Source: Thiocapsa roseopersicina (GTDB lineage Bacteria; Pseudomonadota; Gammaproteobacteria; Chromatiales; Chromatiaceae). Taken from it: 64,000 nucleotides of DNA. This document shows positions 19,264-28,035 of this stretch, piece after piece. Below the pieces are notes generated by a model. That model was not told the DNA's origin and did not search any database. It saw only the letters and a program-made list of their open reading frames with translations. The stretch lies in assembly GCF_900106925.1 (NCBI RefSeq), contig NZ_FNNZ01000008.1, positions 1 to 64,000 on the forward strand, written 5' to 3'. The position numbers and the translations under genes were made by a program. Within the stretch, counting starts at the first letter, position 1; each line of letters starts with the position of its first letter.

Positions 19264-20912
19264 CAGCGAACCCGCATGCGGCCGAATAGACCGGGCGCGC
19301 CACTCCATTCCTTTTCGAGCAGCCGCACTTCCAGCTCGATGGCGCGGGCGTAGCTGAGCGAGTAGTCGAGCACCGGGTGTCGCCACCGCTCCTGTTTGCG
19401 CTCCTCGTAGATGCCGATGGCAAGCTTGCGGCCCTCGGGCGAAAGCCATACGCGCGGTGCCGTTACTTGAAAGTGCTCGGCCGTCCACTGCCGCCGATTG
19501 ACGGAGGCGACCAGCGGCATATCCCATAAGGTGGTTCGGAATAGTTCCATCAGGTCGAGGGCCAACGGGTAGGCCGCACTGCGTGGCGTGTGGAAGAACC
19601 CGAGGGCAGGGTCGAGTCCAACGCAGAGAACGGCGGTCATGACGTCGCGATAGAGCAGGCTGTAGCCGAAGCTGAGGGCGGCGTTGAAGGGATCGCGGGG
19701 CGGTCGACGATTCCGCCCGGAGAAGGCCATCAGGGTTTGGTCCGGTGCCAGCAGATGTCGCAGGCCCGCGAAGTAGTGACGGCCGGCCATGCCTTCGTGG
19801 CCACGCAGGGCGTCAGGCCCGGTATCGCGCTCCATCCCGCGCAGCTCGGCCCGGATGCCCGCCAGCGCCTCGGACATCTCGTCGAGCTTGCCGCGGCTGC
19901 GAGCACTGCGGACCAGAAAGCCCAACTGGTTCTCGACCTTCGACTTGGCCAGACGGTGGGTCAAGGATTCGCATCGTGTGGTGTCGCTCAGACCTCGATA
20001 TTGGCGAAGACGACGCTGGACTCCGCCCGCCGGGACCAAACCGCCGACATAGGATCCGCCACCACTCAACCAGTGAAGTGCAATGTCGCGCGAAGCCGCG
20101 TAATGGATGAGCTGTGTACTGATCTGCACGGCGCCGTGCATCACGAGGGCAGCCACATCATGAGCAGGATAGGCGGTCGGATCGCCCTCGCGCGGCGTGA
20201 TCAGAATCTGCTCGCCCTTCTTACCGAGGCGCGTGCCGGCCTCTGCAACATGCAGGATCAGGCGCTCGTCGTCGGCCGGGAACAGCCTCTGCGGCTTGCT
20301 CCGCTCGATCGGAATGGTCTCGGCAATGGTTTCGTCGGCCGCGAGAAAGCGCTCCTCTTCGGGCAGACACACCGGGGCGAGCGAGCATCGGGCGCATAGG
20401 TTCTCGTTCTCGGCCACCGGCGGACGATCGATGCGCTCGGCCAATCCCCGTGCCCGGTCGACGGAGCGACGCAGGTCCTCAAGCGCTGCCTCATCGATGG
20501 GAACACGTACCGTCTTGTTGTTCGCGTGATAGCGAATGCGCCCCTCCGGCACGGGCCGCCCGAGGTGCTCGCCGAGCAGGGCCGCGTAGGCGATGACCTG
20601 GAGCCGGTCCGATTCCCATGCCGCGTCGCCGCGAGAGCGACCACGCTTGTGCTCGAACGGGCAAATGGCCCCGTCGCGATAGCGCACGTAGTCCATCTTG
20701 CCCATCAAACCCCAACGCTCGCTCTCCAGCGTGACGCTACTCCAGTCCCCCTCCTCGCCGATATTCTCGTGCAGCGTGCGTCCGGCATAGACACGGTGGT
20801 CGGCGACGCGGATCTCTTCGACCTCCTCCAAGTAGAACAAACGCTCGCAGTAGGCCATGGCGTGGAGGGCCATGACGCGGACCGGGCGGTACAAGTCAGT
20901 GTCCGTAGGCAT
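19263..20912 (-). CDS. cas4-cas1: Cas4-Cas1 fusion protein
   Basis: 549 residues. The first 200 are Cas4, a RecB-like nuclease that trims prespacers and selects PAMs: ICPFEHKRG is the nuclease core and a cysteine early (AYCERLF) plus three near 190-200 (CARCSLAPVC) should bind an iron-sulfur cluster. The rest is Cas1, the integrase, with the expected Glu, His and Asp regions (GHEGMAGRHYF and FFHTPRSAAYPLALDLMELFR). The ATG at 20912 is chosen because GGAGGT lies eight bases upstream; the longer frame adds 12 unlikely residues. Cas4-Cas1 fusions are typical of I-G and Cmx-type loci. Confidence 0.95.
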   Translation of the reverse strand: MPTDTDLYRPVRVMALHAMAYCERLFYLEEVEEIRVADHRVYAGRTLHENIGEEGDWSSVTLESERWGLMGKMDYVRYRDGAICPFEHKRGRSRGDAAWESDRLQVIAYAALLGEHLGRPVPEGRIRYHANNKTVRVPIDEAALEDLRRSVDRARGLAERIDRPPVAENENLCARCSLAPVCLPEEERFLAADETIAETIPIERSKPQRLFPADDERLILHVAEAGTRLGKKGEQILITPREGDPTAYPAHDVAALVMHGAVQISTQLIHYAASRDIALHWLSGGGSYVGGLVPAGGVQRRLRQYRGLSDTTRCESLTHRLAKSKVENQLGFLVRSARSRGKLDEMSEALAGIRAELRGMERDTGPDALRGHEGMAGRHYFAGLRHLLAPDQTLMAFSGRNRRPPRDPFNAALSFGYSLLYRDVMTAVLCVGLDPALGFFHTPRSAAYPLALDLMELFRTTLWDMPLVASVNRRQWTAEHFQVTAPRVWLSPEGRKLAIGIYEERKQERWRHPVLDYSLSYARAIELEVRLLEKEWSGAPGLFGRMRVR

Positions 20913-20992
20913 CCCAATCGACCTCCATTGACTAAACAAGCCGAACAAACCCAGGCGTGCTTTCTCGAGCGCTCCGATCCGCTGAGATCAAC

Positions 20993-21679
20993 TCAATCGT
21001 ATGCCAGTGCGGTCCACGCCGTATCCGGAACAGCGGCCGTCTCGGCGGCACCCATCCTGTAAAGCCGGCTGATGGTTCTGGACATGTCGGCACGGTCGAT
21101 GGTGACTGTCAGACGCATGGGCTCCTCGTCCGGTTCCAGGACCTCGTCCTCTCTCAACGGCACCAGCCAGCGAGCGGCACGCGGAGACTCCAAGATGTCG
21201 ATGCGATCCGGCAGGAAGTTGTTGTCGCCCAAAAACGGGAGTCCGTAGACTCGCGGCCCCTGGCCCGCCAGACCCCGCCGGACTTGGTCAGCCAGATTCT
21301 CATTGCCGCGTACGCCGATGCAGGCCCGCAGATTCGAGAGGAAGGCGCGTCGTGCCGGGGCGATGTTGTACTTCGACCCTTTGCAGGCGGGTGCGTGGTC
21401 CGCTCCCGTATTGCCCACCGGATAATTGTGGAGCTGTTGGTAGAGGCTGTGCCGTTCGGGCACCACGATCGCGCCGAGTGCGATCTCGACGTTCGGCAGA
21501 TCCTTCGCGATCAGCGTCGTCGGGGATCGGTCATCCTCTAGCCTCATCTCGATGCCGGCCACGTTGAGCAACAGCCCATAGGCCGCGGAGGGTGTTATGA
21601 ACGGCGCGGTGGGACGGAAGCTCCCCGCCGTGAAGTGGCGAAAGGCCGCGAAGGGCGCTTGAACATAGAGCCAAAGCAT
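20993..21679 (-). CDS. cas5: Cas5 (DevS/Cmx5-like)
   Basis: 228 residues. Cas5 caps the 5' handle of the crRNA in Cascade. The N-terminus (WLYVQAPFAAFRHF, then PSAAYGLLLNVAGIE) is the RAMP fold signature of the Cas5 family. GAGG stands five bases before the ATG, inside the end of cas7. Position directly after cas7 and before cas4-cas1 matches DevS of Myxococcus-type loci. Confidence 0.88.
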   Translation of the reverse strand: MLWLYVQAPFAAFRHFTAGSFRPTAPFITPSAAYGLLLNVAGIEMRLEDDRSPTTLIAKDLPNVEIALGAIVVPERHSLYQQLHNYPVGNTGADHAPACKGSKYNIAPARRAFLSNLRACIGVRGNENLADQVRRGLAGQGPRVYGLPFLGDNNFLPDRIDILESPRAARWLVPLREDEVLEPDEEPMRLTVTIDRADMSRTISRLYRMGAAETAAVPDTAWTALAYD

Positions 21680-21686
21680 GGCGTCC

Positions 21687-22619
21687 TCACTGTGCCGTCG
21701 CGTGAAAGCCGGCGCGGTCCGCTACGGTCATCAACAGACGCTGGGGATTGCGATCGAGTGTCACGCCTTTGTCGGACAGGTCCGCGGCGGTCGCCTCGTC
21801 CATCTCCTTGACCAATTGGCCTCCCAAGAAGAATTCTGCACCCGGGTAATCCCGGTGACGGATGCCTTCGACGATCTCGGGCAGTTGATGCCGGCCCTCC
21901 GAGATCCGGAACCCGTAGGTGTCGTACCCGGCGACCAGTTGCTGAGTCAACCGCACGACGATCGAGGCCGGTGCCATTTCGAAGTAACTGCGGGCGTGAT
22001 TCCCGGCGACGTCGTTGAGCTCGCCGATCGCCCTGAGCAGGACACGGGTCCAGTCTCCCTTGCCGCGGCAGTCCTCGAGGTTGAGAGCGAAGGGGTATTG
22101 AAATGCGGTATAGGCAGTCTCGCGATGGAGCAATTGGCTGCTGTCGGCGTTCTTCCAAGGGCTGTCGACCTGGGCGGGCGATTGCGTGAACACGGAATCG
22201 TGCCGATAGGGTTCCAGTGAAACGGCCATGTTCATCCGCAAGATCGAGTCTCTCCTGAACTGAAAGCGGGCCGGATCGCGACCGGCCTTCGCCAACTCCT
22301 CCAGGATCCGCTTGCGGTCTTTGCCCCCGGCAGCCACCAGCCAGCCCATGAAGAAATCGTCGGCATAGCGATCGTGATCCGGGTAGTCGGCGAATTTGAC
22401 GGACAACTGGTCTTCGTCGCCGAGACGCTCCCGATTACTCGGCAAGCCGAGGTGGCGCAGGCTCTCGCGGATGGCGTTCCGGATGGCTTCTGGGCTGATG
22501 ATTGCGTGCTCGAAGCGATCCTTCGTGATCTTCTGGATCACGGCGCGGTTCTCGGCGGACTCTCCACGGTAATTCGCGCTGGGGGCGGTATAGGTCAGAA
22601 CGGTGGCAAATAGGTTCAT
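21687..22619 (-). CDS. cas7: Cas7 (DevR/Cst2-like) Cascade backbone
   Basis: 310 residues. Cas7 copies form the filament along the crRNA spacer. The start NLFATVLTYTAPSANYRGES and the EHAIISPEAIRNAIRE region are typical of the DevR/Cst2 branch. The ATG at 22619 is preferred because AAGGAG precedes it by eight bases; longer forms would overlap the end of cas8. It follows cas8 by 19 bp. Confidence 0.9.
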   Translation of the reverse strand: MNLFATVLTYTAPSANYRGESAENRAVIQKITKDRFEHAIISPEAIRNAIRESLRHLGLPSNRERLGDEDQLSVKFADYPDHDRYADDFFMGWLVAAGGKDRKRILEELAKAGRDPARFQFRRDSILRMNMAVSLEPYRHDSVFTQSPAQVDSPWKNADSSQLLHRETAYTAFQYPFALNLEDCRGKGDWTRVLLRAIGELNDVAGNHARSYFEMAPASIVVRLTQQLVAGYDTYGFRISEGRHQLPEIVEGIRHRDYPGAEFFLGGQLVKEMDEATAADLSDKGVTLDRNPQRLLMTVADRAGFHATAQ

Positions 22620-22638
22620 CTCTGCGACTCCTTGTTGG

Positions 22639-24321
22639 TCAGTTGGCGGGGGCTTGTGCGCTATCGGTCTGCTCGTCCTTTGCACGGGGCGTCCAGGAGT
22701 GCGCCGACAGCGCCAGCATGGCCAGATTCTTGGCCTTCTCCGGGTTGTGCATCAGCAGGTTTCCGATCAACAGAAAATCGTCTTCGGACAGATAGTGACC
22801 GACGGAGCAGAGGGTACCCGTGAAATACTCGGCGATATCCTGATCGCGGCGGCCACGAAGGGCCAAGAAGGCGCCGGTCGCGACCTTCGGCTTGACGTCC
22901 CGGTACTTCTGTTTGTCGGCCTCGGACAGATCGCTGAATTTTTTGTCACCGATCGAGGCTCTATCACGGGTGCGAAGATCGACATAGTTGCGGATCAGCT
23001 TGTAGATCAAACGCTGCAGGGCCTCGTCATCGCCTGTGGGTTGCATGAGTTTCTCCGTGTGCTCGAGGTCTTGGATGATTTGCTCAAAGCGCTTATGCAC
23101 GTCGCTCCCGAAGAAGCGCGTGCGCGGCGAGTCCGGGCGCTGGATGAAGAACCCAATCGGGTATCGGTCGAAGAGATCTTGCGCGCCCTCGAACCAGGGC
23201 TCGCCTCGGACCAAATTTCCGATGAGTAGGCGCTTGAACAAAGGATGCGCGCGACGGTCGCGGGCGTTGACATAGGCGCGCAACAACCCCTGGTCGACGC
23301 GCATGCGCTCGGCGATATGCTGGCGGACGTTGTTGCCCTGCTTTTCCTGGTGGTAAAGCTCGACACCGTGGACGCCATAGAGCATATCGGCACGTTCGAG
23401 CTTGTCGCGAGTCAGGTGGTATAGGAACTCCAAACCACCTTCCGCGGGGAGGTCCACCAACGCCTGTGTCGGGCGATAACCGCTGGCCTCGGGTTCCAAA
23501 CGACGCCAATAACGCTCCATGTCTTCGCGGATCTCGACCAGATCTGCAACCTCGGGGATCACGACGAGGAAGCCGCGATACTCCCAGTTGCCGGTACGCG
23601 CATCGACGGACCTGGGAACGAAGATCGGGGCCGCCCATTGCCAGAAATGCAGCAGCAAGTTGTGCTCGATACGGCCGAGAAAGCTCACCCGCTCGGCATT
23701 TTTGTCCTGGGCGCCGATGAAGAGCGAACCGGCAATGGATTCGGTAACCAAGGCCCCTTTGGCACGCTGCTTCTGTGCCTTCTTCAATGACAGCCAGAGT
23801 TTGCCGACGAAGCTGACGGGCTTCTCATCGGCGCGGTTCTTGTATTCCCCTCGAGTCGTGGGCTGTGCGCGCAGGATCCCCCAAAGCATGTTCTGCCACA
23901 GCCTAAGCCACGGATCATCAGGGCCTTTCGAGAGCCAGAACGCGAGCACGCGGCCACCCGGGCGCTCGTCCTCGTAGACGTAACGCTTTTCCTGCAGGAC
24001 CTTTCCCCCGCGCTTCACCTCGACGAAGGTCTCTCCCAAAGGCGGCTTGTTCGCGTATTTGCTGCGGGACAGGATCTGCTCTCGTTTGGCGGCGTAAAGA
24101 TCGTCGAACAGCAGCTGCAGGCTAGCGCGGCTGAAGCGAACGGATGTCCCGAACCGGTCGAGCCGCTCCACGCTCGGAGCGCCTGCGATCCCGCGTTGCT
24201 CCAGGCTCCGCAGATGGAGGAGCAGCCCGGCCAATCCGGCTTTATGCTGTGCGGTCGGTAGATCCAACAGGTCGTAGTCGAGCACCAGGGAGTCGGCCTT
24301 CGTGGCGAGTTCGGCGGTCAT
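22639..24321 (-). CDS. Cas8-type large subunit (Cmx8-like)
   Basis: 560 residues. Cas8 proteins recognise the PAM and recruit Cas3. The assignment rests on position between cas3 and cas7 and on resemblance of LDYDLLDLPTAQHKAGLAGL to the Cmx8 proteins of 'I-MYXAN' systems as I recall them. No catalytic motif is visible. The ATG at 24321 overlaps the cas3 stop (ATGA), so the genes are translationally coupled. Confidence 0.78.
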   Translation of the reverse strand: MTAELATKADSLVLDYDLLDLPTAQHKAGLAGLLLHLRSLEQRGIAGAPSVERLDRFGTSVRFSRASLQLLFDDLYAAKREQILSRSKYANKPPLGETFVEVKRGGKVLQEKRYVYEDERPGGRVLAFWLSKGPDDPWLRLWQNMLWGILRAQPTTRGEYKNRADEKPVSFVGKLWLSLKKAQKQRAKGALVTESIAGSLFIGAQDKNAERVSFLGRIEHNLLLHFWQWAAPIFVPRSVDARTGNWEYRGFLVVIPEVADLVEIREDMERYWRRLEPEASGYRPTQALVDLPAEGGLEFLYHLTRDKLERADMLYGVHGVELYHQEKQGNNVRQHIAERMRVDQGLLRAYVNARDRRAHPLFKRLLIGNLVRGEPWFEGAQDLFDRYPIGFFIQRPDSPRTRFFGSDVHKRFEQIIQDLEHTEKLMQPTGDDEALQRLIYKLIRNYVDLRTRDRASIGDKKFSDLSEADKQKYRDVKPKVATGAFLALRGRRDQDIAEYFTGTLCSVGHYLSEDDFLLIGNLLMHNPEKAKNLAMLALSAHSWTPRAKDEQTDSAQAPAN

Positions 24322-26642
24322 GCATCGGCTCCTTGCGGTTGATTCAACGGGTGCTTGCAAAATCCGAAACGCTCGCAGTAGTGACTTGCCGGCGCCACAT
24401 GCAGATGACGTGGAAGACGAGGGTCGCTTCGACCCAGCTTGCGAGGTACAGGAACCACGAGACCCTCACATCCCGGCGCCCATCGCGGGAGGTCCTGATC
24501 GAGGATGGCGGCGACCGTATAGTCGTCGCCGTCGCGCAAGTCCTGCTCGCCGCCCCGAGCCCACGGCCCGTCGTCGAGGAATGCAGTCAGTCGCTCCGGC
24601 TCCTTCTGCGCAAGCCGGCTGTAATGCTCAAGGCGCTCTTCCAGGTCGGTCTGGCTCACCGTCTCGGCTGACATCAGGTCGGCAATGAACGCCTCCGTCC
24701 CGGACAGCTCCTGCTCGCTGTAGGGACTCAGTGACTCGGGGCGATACAGGTAGACGTCGCCGAGTGGGCGGCCGGGGGCTTCATGCCGATTGCAGCGGCC
24801 CATGCGTTGAATCAGAGCGGGAATCGATGCGTACTCGCTGATCAGCACGTCCGCGTCCAGGTCCAGACTCATTTCGCAGACCTGCGTGGTGACGGCGAGC
24901 AGGGCGCCTTCCGCTCCGGCGAAGCGATCGATGACCTCCCGATGGCGCCGATTGCGATCTTCCAGCTTGAAACGGCTGTGGTAGCAGAGCGGGCACCAGC
25001 GGGACAGACGCTCGGCGATGGATTGACAGCGATCGACCGTATTCACCACCCAGAGCACGCGCAGGTCCCGCTTCAGCGCGTGCTCGGCGATTTGTTGCGC
25101 CTCGGCATGATCGGCAATCGTACGCACCCGGTAGCGCGATGCTCGCGCGCGCTCCTTGAGGTCGCGGAAGGCGGCGAGATCATGCGGATAGACGGCAAAT
25201 CCGCGCCGTTGCAGTTGCTCGCGGCGTCCTGCCGGTAGGCTGGCAGTCATGCACAGGACCGGCACGTCGAAGGCGTCCATGAATCGTGTCAGCGTCGAGA
25301 ACAGACCGGAATCGAAACTGTGTACCTCATCGACAACGATGATGCTGTCGGCCAGCACCGGCAGCAGGCAGGTGCTGCGATAGACCTGCTGCATAAACCC
25401 GAGGAATTGGTCCACCGTGGCACTGAAGAGTCGCTTCTGCCAGACGCCGACGGCAAAGAGGCGCGCATCGGTCTCGTAGCAGCGCTCACCGCGCGGGTCG
25501 TCGGGGTTGGCGAACATATCCTTGAGCTCATAGGCGGCCGTGGCGCTCAACAGGGTTGCGTCCGTCTCAGGCGCATGGGAGACGTAATCCTTGAAACCCT
25601 CGGTCGCCGTGGCACGCGTCGGATAAAGAAACAGAACGCGGCTCGCCGGCTGTGCGTCCAGCCGCGAACCGATCCAACGCCAGGCGGCGAGAGTCTTGCC
25701 GAGACCGCAGGGGGCGATCAGAAGTGCACGGGCCGGGAGCAGGGCCGCTCCGTCCTGGAAGTCGTGATACCGGAAGACGTATCCGGGCTCCTTAATTCGT
25801 CTGCGCGCCTCGATCTCGGCAATACGCTTGCCGAGCACATGCTCTTCGATGTCGGCACCCGTCAGTGCCGGTGCGCCCTCGAAGGTTGCCGAGATCCAGA
25901 TCTTGATGTCCCGATGTTCGCGGGCCAAACCCGAGCCGGCTGCATCGGCCACGACCAGTGCGGCCTTGAGTGCCGGCAGCAGGTTGTCGGGCTGAAACCG
26001 TTGCATCGGACGAAACAGCTGCTCCACCTGGCGTTTCGCCTGATTCAGAGCCTGACCCCGTGAGCCATCCATAGTCCATAGGATGGGCACCTCGGGCGGC
26101 GGCGGCAGATCGAGATAGCGCGCAACGCCATCCAGAAATCCGTGCAGGGCCTCGGGCTCCTGAATCACCAGGATGTTCCGGTCATTGCCGGAATACGGCT
26201 CAGCGAACGCCGGATATCCGGCGCGGCTCGGCGGTTGTTTGCTGGCCTTGAGGTGATGACAGGCGATGGCGCTGATGACCAGCTCGGGCATCAGCAGTAC
26301 ATTGGCCGCAAGCCATGCCCGCAGCGTCGGCAACGCCAGGATTAAGGCACTCAGATGCTCGTGGCGCAGCAGTTGATGATCGCCGCCGCGTGTCATTGCC
26401 AGCTGGAATCCGTCGTTTGCCTTGCCGATGTCGTGCAACAGAGCACAGGCGGCAAGATTGAGGCGGAACATCCTCCAACGCTCGGTATCCAGGCGAAAGA
26501 AGCGCAACCAGGCCACGGCAACCCGGGTTGGTGTATCGCCATCGCCGAATATCGTGGTGGCCGCTCGCAGGACGTCCCAAGAGTGCTCTTCGAGCCCTTT
26601 AGGATCCGAATCGTCGGGGCGCTTCCGTTTTGCGTAAAGCAT
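24318..26642 (-). CDS. cas3: Cas3 nuclease-helicase
   Basis: 774 residues. HD nuclease first: His in EEHSWDVL (about residue 20) and LHDIGKANDGF (about 68-78). The helicase follows with Walker A APCGLGKT (about 310), DEVH in VVDEVHSFDSG (about 440) and motif VI QRMGRCNR (about 620). Cas3 degrades DNA opened by Cascade. Both domains look intact. GAGGGTGA sits six bases before the ATG; cas6 ends 6 bp upstream. Confidence 0.94.
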   Translation of the reverse strand: MLYAKRKRPDDSDPKGLEEHSWDVLRAATTIFGDGDTPTRVAVAWLRFFRLDTERWRMFRLNLAACALLHDIGKANDGFQLAMTRGGDHQLLRHEHLSALILALPTLRAWLAANVLLMPELVISAIACHHLKASKQPPSRAGYPAFAEPYSGNDRNILVIQEPEALHGFLDGVARYLDLPPPPEVPILWTMDGSRGQALNQAKRQVEQLFRPMQRFQPDNLLPALKAALVVADAAGSGLAREHRDIKIWISATFEGAPALTGADIEEHVLGKRIAEIEARRRIKEPGYVFRYHDFQDGAALLPARALLIAPCGLGKTLAAWRWIGSRLDAQPASRVLFLYPTRATATEGFKDYVSHAPETDATLLSATAAYELKDMFANPDDPRGERCYETDARLFAVGVWQKRLFSATVDQFLGFMQQVYRSTCLLPVLADSIIVVDEVHSFDSGLFSTLTRFMDAFDVPVLCMTASLPAGRREQLQRRGFAVYPHDLAAFRDLKERARASRYRVRTIADHAEAQQIAEHALKRDLRVLWVVNTVDRCQSIAERLSRWCPLCYHSRFKLEDRNRRHREVIDRFAGAEGALLAVTTQVCEMSLDLDADVLISEYASIPALIQRMGRCNRHEAPGRPLGDVYLYRPESLSPYSEQELSGTEAFIADLMSAETVSQTDLEERLEHYSRLAQKEPERLTAFLDDGPWARGGEQDLRDGDDYTVAAILDQDLPRWAPGCEGLVVPVPRKLGRSDPRLPRHLHVAPASHYCERFGFCKHPLNQPQGADA

Positions 26643-26648
26643 CGTTGA

Positions 26649-27266
26649 TCACCCTCGCCACGGGTTGAACACCCCGCACCCCATCTTGCGCCGCCCGCCG
26701 AGCCCCGCCTCCTGAAGGTCGATCGATTCTTGGGCGGTCAATTCCGTGACAAGCATGGAGTGGGCGACAACGATCTTGTCCCTGATCCGCAGCACACGGC
26801 GCTTGCCGCGCGTCGCCTTCCCGCGGATGCGGAGGCCGTCGAGCTGATGCCGGATCTCGGCATCGAAGCGATCCTCGTCCTGGCCATTTCGGGTGGTGAC
26901 AGCATGGGCGTAGAGCGCAGCTGCGGGATGCAACAGGGTCGTTTGGGGGATGCCGATGCGCAGCTGATGTCCGTCGATGTCCAGGACCTTGCCGGCCAGC
27001 GGGAGGATTTGAGGTAGCGCCGCCGCAGGAAGGCGCAGGCGCAAACGGCTCTTGTCGCCGAGCTTCAGCAGGCTGTTGCCGACGAAGAGGCCGCGGATCG
27101 AATGGATGGCGACATCCCCGGCCTCGTGAAGCCAAGGGCCGGCGATCGGCTGGCGCGACAGCGCAGCGTAGAGGGCGTAACCGTGATCGACGGGGATGCT
27201 GTCGCCGCGAATGGCAAAGGCTGCTTCGATGATGTGCCTGTTAGGTTGCAGGACGCCTTGCGGCAT
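26649..27266 (-). CDS. cas6: Cas6 (Cmx6-like) crRNA-processing endonuclease
   Basis: 205 residues. It should cut pre-crRNA at the base of the repeat hairpin. AAFAIRGDSIPVDHGYALYAAL and the glycine-rich C-terminal GLGGRRKMGCGVFNP are the RAMP features of Cmx6/Cas6; a histidine is present in the first domain. It is the first gene of the cas operon. GGAGG lies about nine bases before the ATG. Unusually, the first codons themselves form a hairpin like the CRISPR repeat (27253-27267). Confidence 0.9.
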   Translation of the reverse strand: MPQGVLQPNRHIIEAAFAIRGDSIPVDHGYALYAALSRQPIAGPWLHEAGDVAIHSIRGLFVGNSLLKLGDKSRLRLRLPAAALPQILPLAGKVLDIDGHQLRIGIPQTTLLHPAAALYAHAVTTRNGQDEDRFDAEIRHQLDGLRIRGKATRGKRRVLRIRDKIVVAHSMLVTELTAQESIDLQEAGLGGRRKMGCGVFNPWRG

Positions 27267-27267
27267 C
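27253..27267 (-). promoter_or_regulatory. Repeat-like hairpin over the cas6 start codon
   Basis: Fourteen of 15 bases match the CRISPR repeat core. The mRNA reads ATGCC-GCAA-GGCGT, the same five-pair stem as the repeat with a GNRA loop (GCAA for GAAA), and the ATG is the cas6 start. Cas6 could bind or cut it, giving feedback on its own synthesis. This is inference. Confidence 0.55.
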
Positions 27268-27560
27268 GGGGAATCCTCCGTGAGTAGTGGGCTTGGGCGG
27301 TGTTGTTATGGGTGGCCAGATGGCAACTTACTGTGTGTTGGGACGACCGCAGGAGGTCGAAGCGCCCTGCTGCGAGACCACAGGCGCGGTTGGTCATGCG
27401 GCCTGCACGCGCCAACAAGTGAGGTGGGATTGGAACTCTCGGGGGACATTGCAGACGTCCTGATCCATGTCGATGTCCTGATTTTTAACACGGACGGTGA
27501 CTCAGAGATTGAGCCTGTGCCGAAATATTGGCCGTGTTCTCTACTAGCAGAGCGGGAGCC

Positions 27561-27666
27561 TTAAGAATCGCCTTGCGGCATCAAAGAAGAATCAACCGAT
27601 TCAGTAGCGAAACACCGACTAAGAGGCTCCAGTGCTCAACGCTGCAGGCATCAAAGACTCCCTCGC
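27561..27666 (-). CRISPR. Degenerate mini-CRISPR (crRNA-like unit), candidate regulatory RNA
   Basis: Two repeat-like sequences start 71 bp apart and flank a 35-nt pseudo-spacer (27597-27631). Read on the minus strand, the upstream repeat (27666-27632) keeps GCGTTGAGCAC exactly, which contains the crRNA handle. It also keeps TGATGCC and has a changed but foldable stem (ATGC-CTGCA-GCGT). The downstream repeat (27596-27561) matches 22 of its first 28 bases, including GATGCC-GCAA-GGCG, but loses the 3' handle. Both share TCTTTGATGCC, so they derive from one ancestral variant. This is what a single functional crRNA needs and no more. It fits the CreA/CreR class of crRNA-like regulatory RNAs. Confidence 0.68.
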
Positions 27667-27910
27667 GACAACATCGACGTTGCCCGCAGAACGACCGCGG
27701 AGACAATCGACGTTATGAACTGCCACAACCACGAGATGCTGGAATGCTTCATGGGCTGGACCGCCCTGGACACCTCAGCTTCTGTCCGCAACTCTTCCTC
27801 CGAGCAAAGGATTCGGGTCGTCGCCTGACCCAGCGAGCCCACGACCGTGTGGGAAAAACGCCGACGGCGAGATGTTACGCGGGACGTTACGATCGTTTCC
27901 GTAGACAAGG

Positions 27911-27922
27911 TGGGGATCCCCA
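27911..27922. promoter_or_regulatory. Perfect 12-bp palindrome downstream of the candidate promoter
   Basis: TGGGGATCCCCA lies about 12 bp downstream of the expected start site of the minus-strand promoter at 27941-27969. It could be an operator, for instance for the WYL regulator encoded just upstream. There is no direct evidence beyond symmetry and position. Confidence 0.3.
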
Positions 27923-27940
27923 AGGTTGTTGACTTTTACA

Positions 27941-27969
27941 AGCTTAGACCGCCCGCCAAAAAATTTCAA
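27941..27969 (-). promoter_or_regulatory. Putative sigma-70 promoter for the mini-CRISPR and cas operon
   Basis: On the minus strand TTGAAA (27969-27964) and TAAGCT (27946-27941) are 17 bp apart. It lies 66 bp past the WYL stop and points at the mini-CRISPR and cas6. The -10 box is weak, so other promoters closer to cas6 are possible. Confidence 0.4.
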
Positions 27970-27974
27970 GTATG

Positions 27975-27996
27975 TGGAGGCTATTGGTTGGGGTTT
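27975..27996 (+). promoter_or_regulatory. Partial protospacer matching the mini-CRISPR pseudo-spacer
   Basis: The plus strand here matches the first 22 nt of the pseudo-spacer RNA at 17 positions, with mismatches at 6, 9, 12, 15 and 18. Positions 1-5 and 7-8, the type I seed, all match. The PAM-side end lies 5 bp from the -35 box of the promoter at 27941-27969, so bound Cascade would block RNA polymerase. Match length seems too short past position 22 for efficient Cas3 cleavage, as expected for a repressor. Confidence 0.55.
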
Positions 27997-28035
27997 TAAC
28001 GATCCCCTCAAATCCGAAAAAACGCATTCGCCCGC

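Noticed and set aside
27554-27565. Second partial match to the pseudo-spacer seed (GGAGCCT)
   Set aside because: Only seven seed bases agree, position 1 is wrong, and similarity stops at once; chance is likely.
27651-27923. 90-residue minus-strand frame over the mini-CRISPR, as a possible CreT-like toxin
   Set aside because: TTG start without ribosome site, runs into the first degenerate repeat and has no protein-like pattern beyond an Arg run.
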